DNA of 64,000 nt from Tateyamaria pelophila (GTDB lineage: Bacteria > Pseudomonadota > Alphaproteobacteria > Rhodobacterales > Rhodobacteraceae), in contig NZ_JAIMIA010000008.1 in the NCBI RefSeq assembly GCF_019966495.1, forward strand, positions 1 to 64,000. Direction: 5' to 3'. Below the pieces are notes generated by a model that saw nothing but the letters and a program-made list of their open reading frames with translations, did no database searches and was not told the origin of the DNA. Made by a program: the position numbers and the translations under genes. Positions 57,455 to 64,000 of the stretch are shown one piece after another (the first letter of the stretch is position 1; every line of letters begins with the position of its first letter).

Positions 57455-60400
57455 AACAGGCATTATCGGGCGCATGCCCGGCTACCGCGTGGTCATCCTC
57501 ACTCTGGACAGCCACGCCGCGGGGCCCGCCCGCCGCGCCATGAAGGTGCTGGAGCGCGACTATCCCGGTCTGGATCTGCAAATCCACGCGGCCGCCGAAT
57601 GGGGCGAAACGCCGGGTGCCTTTGAGGCCGCCGAAGAGGCGGTGCGTCATGGCGACATCATCGTTGCCAACCTGTTGTTTCTTGAAGAGCATGTGTCTCG
57701 CATTCTGCCTGCCTTGCGGGCGCGCCGCGACCATTGCGACGCGATGATCGGCGTCATTGCGGATTCAGACATCGTCAAGCTGACGCGCATGGGCACACTG
57801 GACATGGCCAAGCCTGTATCGGGCATTGGCAAACTGATGAAACGCCTGCGCGGCTCGTCCAAACCCTCGTCAGAGGATGGGGCCAAAAAGATGCAGATGC
57901 TGCGCCGTCTGCCCAAGATTCTGAAATTCCTTCCCGGCAAGGCGCAGGACCTGCGCGCCTGGTTCCTCGTCATGCAGTACTGGCTCGGTGGCTCGGACGA
58001 CAATGTCCGCAGCATGATCCAGTTTTTGCTGAACCGCTATGCCACGGACACCGCGTGGAAACAGGCCCCGGAGGCCCCGGCCCCGATCGATTACCCCGAT
58101 ACCGGCCTTTACCATCCCGATCTGCCGCAGCGCATCACGACGGATCCCGATGATCTGCCCGGCCCCAAAGATCCGGAGCTGACCGTCGGCATCGTCATGC
58201 TGCGCTCTTATGTGCTCAGTTCTGACACCGCTCACTATGATGGGGTGATCCGTGCGCTGGAGGCCAAGGGCATCCGTGTCCTGCCCGCCTTTGCCGGTGG
58301 TCTGGACGCCCGCCCCGCGATCGACGCCTATTTCAAGGGCAAGATTGACGCCATGATCTCCCTGACGGGGTTCTCGCTGGTGGGCGGGCCCGCGTATAAT
58401 GACAACGCGGCGGCGATCAAGGTCCTTGCCGATCTGGATGTGCCCTATCTTGCCGCCCATTCGCTGGAATTCCAGACGCTTGGCCAATGGGCAAACAGCT
58501 CGGGCGGCCTTGGTCCGATCGAGACAACGATGCTGGTCGCCTTGCCCGAGTTGGATGGGGCCACCTGCCCCACTGTTTTCGGCGGACGTTTGGGGCCAGA
58601 AGGCTGCAACGGTTGCGCCTGCAACTGCGCGGTCGCCGCCGAGCCGAAGGCCATGGTGCCTTGTCAGGAACGGATCGAAAGCCTGACGGAAAAGGTTTTG
58701 CGCCTCGGTCGCCTGCGCCGCAAACAGAACGCGGACAAAAAGATCGCCGTTGTCCTTTTTGGCTTTCCACCCAATGCCGGCGCTGTCGGAACGGCGGCCT
58801 ATCTCAGTGTGTTTGAAAGCCTTTTCAATACGTTGACTACCATGAAGGCACGCGGCTATGACGTGATCGTGCCCGAAACCGTCGATGAATTGCGCGGTCT
58901 GGTACTCGGCGGAAACGCAAAGCAGTACGGACAAGAAGCGAACGTCGCGGCCCATGTCGATGCCGACACCATTGTACGGACGACACCGCCACTCGCGGCG
59001 ATCGAGGCCGTATGGGGCCCCGCGCCGGGTCGGATCCAATCTGATGGCCGCGGTGTATTTGTGCTGGGCAAAGAGCTTGGCAACGTTTTTGTCGGTGTAC
59101 AACCTGCCTTTGGCTACGAAGGCGACCCGATGCGGTTACTCTTCGAAAAAGGGTTTGCGCCGACGCACGCCTTTGTCACGTTCTACCTATGGCTGCGCAA
59201 CACGTACCAAGCGGATGCTGTGCTGCATTTCGGCATGCATGGCGCGCTGGAATTCATGCCAGGCAAGCAAGCAGGCCTAGGAGCGCGGGACTGGCCGGAT
59301 CGCCTGATCGGCGAAATGCCCAACATCTATCTTTATGCCGCCAACAACCCCTCCGAGGCGTCGCTGGCCAAGCGCCGCTCCGGTGCAGTGACCATCACCC
59401 ATCTGACGCCGCCGCTGGCACAATCGGGGCTCTACAAGGGTCTCGTCGAGTTGAAAGACAGCCTGACGCGCTGGCGCGGGTTGGAGAACGATGACCCGAT
59501 CAGGGCCGAGTTGGAAGCGTTGATTGCCGAACAGGCGGAAAACGTCGATATGGGCGGGGCTGCCCCCGAAACGCTGTGGTTGAAGCTGCTTGAAACCGAA
59601 GACGCCCTGATCCCGGATGGTCTGCATGTCGTTGGCGCTCCACTCACAGATGCGGCGCGGGCCGAGTATCTTGACCTGATGCCGCATGCTGACCTCGAAG
59701 CGCGCGCCCGTGTGGACGAATTGCTGAAACACGAGACAGAACTGGGCGCTTTGATGGATGCGCTGGATGCCAAGTACATCCTGCCTGTACCCGGCGGAGA
59801 CCTGATCCGCTCGTCCGCGATCTTGCCGACGGGCCGTAACATTCACGCCTTTGATCCATTCCGGATGCCCACGGCCTTTGCCTGCCGCGATGGAATGAAA
59901 CAGGCAGATTTGCTGCTTGAAACGCACCCGACTTTGCCGCGCTCCATTGCGCTGGTGCTTTGGGGCTCCGACAACATCAAATCCGATGGGGTCCCGATTG
60001 CACAGGCGCTGGCGTTGATGGGCTGCACGCCCCGTTTCGACAGCTTTGGCCGTCTGGCGGGCGCGGATCTGATCCCGCTCGAAGAGCTGGGCCGTCCGCG
60101 GATCGACGTCGTTATGACCCTGTCTGGCATTTTCCGCGACCTGCTGCCGCTGCAAAGCCGGATGCTGGCCGAAGCGGCGCTGAAATGCGCGCAAGCGGAT
60201 GAGCCACTGGAGCAAAACTTCATCCGGGCCCATGCGCTCATCTATGCCGAGAAACAGGGCTGCGATCTGGCGACGGCAGCATTGCGGGTCTTTTCCAATG
60301 CCGAAGGCGCTTATGGATCGAACGTGAACCAGTTGGTCGACAGTTCCGCCTTTGGGGACGAGGATGAGTTGGCCGATGCCTACGAGAACCGCAAAAGCTT

Positions 60401-61004
60401 TGCCTATGGCGTCGACGGCAAGTCGGCGGCCAACCCCAAACTGCTTCAGCAGGCCTTGGCGGATGTCGAGGTGGCCTATCAGAACCTGGAATCCGTTGAA
60501 CTGGGTGTCACCACCGTCGACCACTATTTCGACACGTTGGGCGGTATTGCGCGGGCAGTGAAACGCGCGCGCGGATCGGATGCGGCCATTTACATCGGTG
60601 ACCAGACACGCGGGGCGGCCAAAGTGCGGACGCTCAAGGATCAGGTGGCGCTGGAAACACGTTCCCGCTCGCTCAACCCGAAGTTTTTCGAAGGGTTGCT
60701 CAAGCATGGTGCCGAAGGTGTCCGCCAGATCGAAGCCCAGGTGACCAATACGGTCGGCTGGTCTGCCACGACCGGACAGGTCGACGAGTGGGTGTATCAG
60801 CGCATTTCCGAGACCTTTGTTCTGGATGACGAGATGCGCAAGCGGCTGGCCGATCTGAACCCGACCGCCTCCAGCCGCATGGCCAACCGCCTGCTGGAAG
60901 CGTCGGATCGCAACTACTGGCAGCCCGATGCCGAAACCCTCGCGGCGCTGCAGGATGCAGCGGACGCATTGGAAGACAAGCTCGAAGGGATCGCAGCAGA
61001 ATGA
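57444..61004 (+). CDS. bchH: magnesium chelatase large subunit BchH
   Basis: The 1186-residue porphyrin-binding subunit of Mg-chelatase inserts Mg into protoporphyrin IX together with BchI and BchD (not in the window). Early residues are [20 protein letters not shown], followed by [16 protein letters not shown]. The CobN-like core includes [20 protein letters not shown] and [23 protein letters not shown] 57444 overlaps the bchB stop by 11 bases and has AAAGG upstream. The family length of about 1190 is met. Confidence 0.96.
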   Translation: MRDETGIIGRMPGYRVVILTLDSHAAGPARRAMKVLERDYPGLDLQIHAAAEWGETPGAFEAAEEAVRHGDIIVANLLFLEEHVSRILPALRARRDHCDAMIGVIADSDIVKLTRMGTLDMAKPVSGIGKLMKRLRGSSKPSSEDGAKKMQMLRRLPKILKFLPGKAQDLRAWFLVMQYWLGGSDDNVRSMIQFLLNRYATDTAWKQAPEAPAPIDYPDTGLYHPDLPQRITTDPDDLPGPKDPELTVGIVMLRSYVLSSDTAHYDGVIRALEAKGIRVLPAFAGGLDARPAIDAYFKGKIDAMISLTGFSLVGGPAYNDNAAAIKVLADLDVPYLAAHSLEFQTLGQWANSSGGLGPIETTMLVALPELDGATCPTVFGGRLGPEGCNGCACNCAVAAEPKAMVPCQERIESLTEKVLRLGRLRRKQNADKKIAVVLFGFPPNAGAVGTAAYLSVFESLFNTLTTMKARGYDVIVPETVDELRGLVLGGNAKQYGQEANVAAHVDADTIVRTTPPLAAIEAVWGPAPGRIQSDGRGVFVLGKELGNVFVGVQPAFGYEGDPMRLLFEKGFAPTHAFVTFYLWLRNTYQADAVLHFGMHGALEFMPGKQAGLGARDWPDRLIGEMPNIYLYAANNPSEASLAKRRSGAVTITHLTPPLAQSGLYKGLVELKDSLTRWRGLENDDPIRAELEALIAEQAENVDMGGAAPETLWLKLLETEDALIPDGLHVVGAPLTDAARAEYLDLMPHADLEARARVDELLKHETELGALMDALDAKYILPVPGGDLIRSSAILPTGRNIHAFDPFRMPTAFACRDGMKQADLLLETHPTLPRSIALVLWGSDNIKSDGVPIAQALALMGCTPRFDSFGRLAGADLIPLEELGRPRIDVVMTLSGIFRDLLPLQSRMLAEAALKCAQADEPLEQNFIRAHALIYAEKQGCDLATAALRVFSNAEGAYGSNVNQLVDSSAFGDEDELADAYENRKSFAYGVDGKSAANPKLLQQALADVEVAYQNLESVELGVTTVDHYFDTLGGIARAVKRARGSDAAIYIGDQTRGAAKVRTLKDQVALETRSRSLNPKFFEGLLKHGAEGVRQIEAQVTNTVGWSATTGQVDEWVYQRISETFVLDDEMRKRLADLNPTASSRMANRLLEASDRNYWQPDAETLAALQDAADALEDKLEGIAAE

Positions 61005-61030
61005 TCCGTTTGACCATCTCAGATGACAGG

Positions 61031-61080
61031 AGCCTCCGGCGGGAGTTTTTCTGGCAAGATGAAGCAGGGGATCGCGCCCC
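61031..61080 (+). repeat. short interspersed repeat C between bchH and bchL
   Basis: Contains TGGCAAGATGAAG inside a 23-base core (61042-61064) matching repeat A in the opposite orientation at 21 of 23 positions. Flanks differ: CTCCGGCGGGAG forms a small hairpin before it and GGGGATCGCGCCCC another after it. It fills most of the 121-base bchH-bchL gap and may modulate bchL expression. Confidence 0.65.
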
Positions 61081-61086
61081 CGGTGA

Positions 61087-62024
<938 letters not shown>

Positions 62025-62025
<1 letters not shown>

Positions 62026-62708
62026 TGCCAGCCTATGACCAAACCCGCGCCCGGATTGAAGACTATTTCGATCGCACGGCGACCAAGACCTGGGAGCGTC
62101 TGACATCGGACGCGCCCGTCAGCCGCATTCGCGAAACCGTGCGCGCGGGCCGGGACCGGATGCGGGCACTGATGTTATCACGCTTGCCGGAAGACTTGCG
62201 CGGCGCGCGGATTCTTGATGCTGGATGCGGTGCAGGGCCTGCCACGATCGAAATGGCTCAGCGCGGGGCGCAGGTCGTTGCTGTCGACATCTCGCCTCAG
62301 TTGATCGATATCGCCAAGCGCCGCCTGCCTACGGACCTGCACAAACAGGTTCAGTTTCGTGCGGGCGACATGTTTGACCCTGAATTGGGTCAGTTCGACG
62401 CCATCATCGCCATGGACAGCATGATTTACTACACCGCTGATGACATCGGCACCCATCTCGCGGCGCTCGAGTCGCGCGTCTCCGGTCCGATTGTTTTCAC
62501 CGTGGCACCGCGCACTCCGGCCCTGATGGCCATGTGGTATGCAGGCAAGGCGTTTCCCCGCTCTGACCGGTCGCCCGTGATGATCCCACATGCCCACCCT
62601 GCCCTCGCCCGCGCGGCCAAGGACAAGGGCGTACGCAGCACGCTGCGTCCTGTCGACCGGGTCACATCGGGCTTCTACATTTCCGAAGCAATGGAGTTGC
62701 GTGCATGA
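62025..62708 (+). CDS. bchM: magnesium protoporphyrin IX O-methyltransferase BchM
   Basis: The 227-residue SAM-dependent methyltransferase methylates the C13 propionate of Mg-protoporphyrin IX. The SAM-binding motif is ARILDAGCGAGPATIEMAQR followed by VVAVDISPQLID. ATG 62025 overlaps bchL by one base; a TTG three bases earlier is possible. It overlaps lhaA by 4 bases. Confidence 0.95.
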
Positions 62709-64000
62709 GCCAGTTGCGGCGCCTCACCACACGGGTTCTGCCCTTCGCCGATGCGGCCTCCGAAGGATTGCCGCTGAACGAGCTTTTGCGCCTGTCACTG
62801 TTTCAGGTGTCGGTCGGCATGGCATCGGTGTTGCTTTTGGGCACGCTGAACCGGGTGATGATTGTTGAGCTGAACCTCGCCGCGACCATCGTGGCGGTGA
62901 TGATCGCGCTTCCGGTACTGATTGCGCCGTTCCGGGCCCTTTTGGGGTTCCGATCCGACACACACAAATCCGCCATCGGCTGGAAGCGGGTGCCCTATAT
63001 CTGGTTTGGCTCGCTCTGGCAGTTCGGCGGCCTGGCCCTCATGCCCTTTGCCCTGCTGGTTCTGGGCGGGGATGTTTACATCAAGGTACCCTTTGCAGGC
63101 GAAGTCTTTGCCGCTCTTGCCTTCCTCATGACAGGCCTTGGCCTGCACATGACACAGACAGCCGGGCTGGCGCTGGCCAGTGACCGGGCCACCGATGAAA
63201 CCCGTCCCCGTGTTGTGGCGCTGCTCTATGTGATGTTCCTCGTCGGCATGGGTATCTCGGCCTTGATCATCGGTGGATTGCTTCGCAATTACACAGACTT
63301 GACCCTGATCCGGGTGGTGCAAGGCGCCGCCGTGGTCGGCGTGATTCTGAACCTCATCGCCCTGTGGAAACAGGAATCCCTGCAACCCTCGACCAAGCAG
63401 GAGCGTGAGGCGCCTCGCCCGCTGTTCCGCGACGCGTGGAAGGATTTCATGTCCGGTGGACAGGCGGGGCGGCTGTTGGTCTGCGTCTTTGTCGGCACCA
63501 TGGCGTTCAACATGCAGGACGTTTTGCTCGAGCCTTATGGCGGCGAAATCCTGGGTCTTTCGGTTGCGGCGACGACCGTGTTGACCGCCCTGTGGGCCAC
63601 CGGCGCTTTGGCCGGATTTGCCCTGGCTGGCAAACGGCTGGCGACGGGATCAGACCCCTACAGGCTGGCCGCGACGGGCATTCTGGCCGGGGTTTGTGCG
63701 TTCAGCCTCGTGATCTTTGCGTCGCCCATGCAGGCCAACGGATTGTTCTACGTTGGTGCGACGCTGATCGGTTTCGGCAATGGTCTTTTTGCCATTTCAA
63801 CCCTGACTGCGGCGATGACCATGCCCGCCCATGGCAAAGCTGGCCGGGGCCTCGCCCTCGGGGCCTGGGGTGCGGCACAGGCAACCGCGGCCGGTATCGC
63901 AATTGCAGTTGGAGGTGGCCTGCGTGACTGGGTCAATGCCATCGCAACGTCCGGCCAGTGGGGCGAGGCATTGAACGCCCCTTCAACCGGATATTCTTTC
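62705..64000 (+). CDS. lhaA: light-harvesting complex I assembly protein LhaA (PucC family), 3' end outside window
   Basis: 432 codons are read from ATG 62705 to the window edge with no stop. The protein has about 11-12 membrane helices, with FRALLGFRSDTHKSAIGWKR near residue 80 and NMQDVLLEPYGGEILGLSV near 270, both characteristic of LhaA/PucC. It promotes LH1 assembly, probably by handling bacteriochlorophyll. Its place after bchM is standard in Rhodobacteraceae clusters, where puhA normally follows. Only a short C-terminal part should be missing. Confidence 0.94.
   Translation, partial: MSQLRRLTTRVLPFADAASEGLPLNELLRLSLFQVSVGMASVLLLGTLNRVMIVELNLAATIVAVMIALPVLIAPFRALLGFRSDTHKSAIGWKRVPYIWFGSLWQFGGLALMPFALLVLGGDVYIKVPFAGEVFAALAFLMTGLGLHMTQTAGLALASDRATDETRPRVVALLYVMFLVGMGISALIIGGLLRNYTDLTLIRVVQGAAVVGVILNLIALWKQESLQPSTKQEREAPRPLFRDAWKDFMSGGQAGRLLVCVFVGTMAFNMQDVLLEPYGGEILGLSVAATTVLTALWATGALAGFALAGKRLATGSDPYRLAATGILAGVCAFSLVIFASPMQANGLFYVGATLIGFGNGLFAISTLTAAMTMPAHGKAGRGLALGAWGAAQATAAGIAIAVGGGLRDWVNAIATSGQWGEALNAPSTGYSF

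Overview
The window is a chromosomal segment of a marine alphaproteobacterium of the Roseobacter group (Rhodobacteraceae). The evidence is the high GC content, gene order and protein style, many ABC and TRAP uptake systems, a CIRCE-controlled groESL operon and, at the right end, the bacteriochlorophyll part of a photosynthesis gene cluster. The organism is therefore probably an aerobic anoxygenic phototroph. Species cannot be fixed from the sequence alone. No rRNA, tRNA or CRISPR was seen.

Left third (1-28.6 kb): the 5' part of an IS1380-family transposase runs off the left edge. It is followed by a large class III cyclase/ATPase/TPR protein and a thiamine-diphosphate enzyme. Next is a dipeptide uptake and cleavage operon (M19 dipeptidase, two paralogous binding proteins, two permeases, two ATPases, a GAF protein) with a divergent LysR regulator. 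A zinc regulon follows (znuB-znuC-zur opposite znuA) with Zur-box-like palindromes between zur and znuA. Then come a nucleoside-type (BMP) ABC operon ending in a cytosine-deaminase-like enzyme and a polyamine-type ABC operon.

Middle (28.6-47 kb): this holds tryptophan 2,3-dioxygenase, a SH3/META lipoprotein-like protein, a GH25 lysozyme and a YqjD/YqjE-like membrane pair. A TRAP transporter lies opposite a single-cysteine Asp/Glu-racemase-fold enzyme. Next are a decayed membrane guanylate/adenylate cyclase (three clustered in-frame stops plus a frameshifting deletion) and a TolB-like/TPR signalling protein. The cyanophycin locus follows: cphB divergent from cphA, then a nucleotidyltransferase-fold protein with a degenerate active site and a tiny lysine-rich protein. 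groES-groEL follow behind a perfect CIRCE element.

Right quarter (47-64 kb): the photosynthesis cluster is LysE-family exporter, idi, bchP, pucC-like, bchG, ppsR and ppaA on the minus strand, divergent from bchF-bchN-bchB-bchH-bchL-bchM-lhaA on the plus strand (lhaA runs off the right edge). Most genes overlap by 1-11 bases, implying translational coupling. PpsR-type palindromes (TGT-N12-ACA) sit in the divergent ppaA/bchF region and directly against the bchG start codon. Short repeat elements lie in the bchN-bchB and bchH-bchL gaps, and a related-looking one seems to have been absorbed in frame into bchB.

The least explained items are the degenerate nucleotidyltransferase in the cyanophycin locus, the repeat inside bchB, the PpsR box where the bchG ribosome-binding site should be, the three-stop cyclase pseudogene, and the His-rich tail on the ZnuC ATPase.
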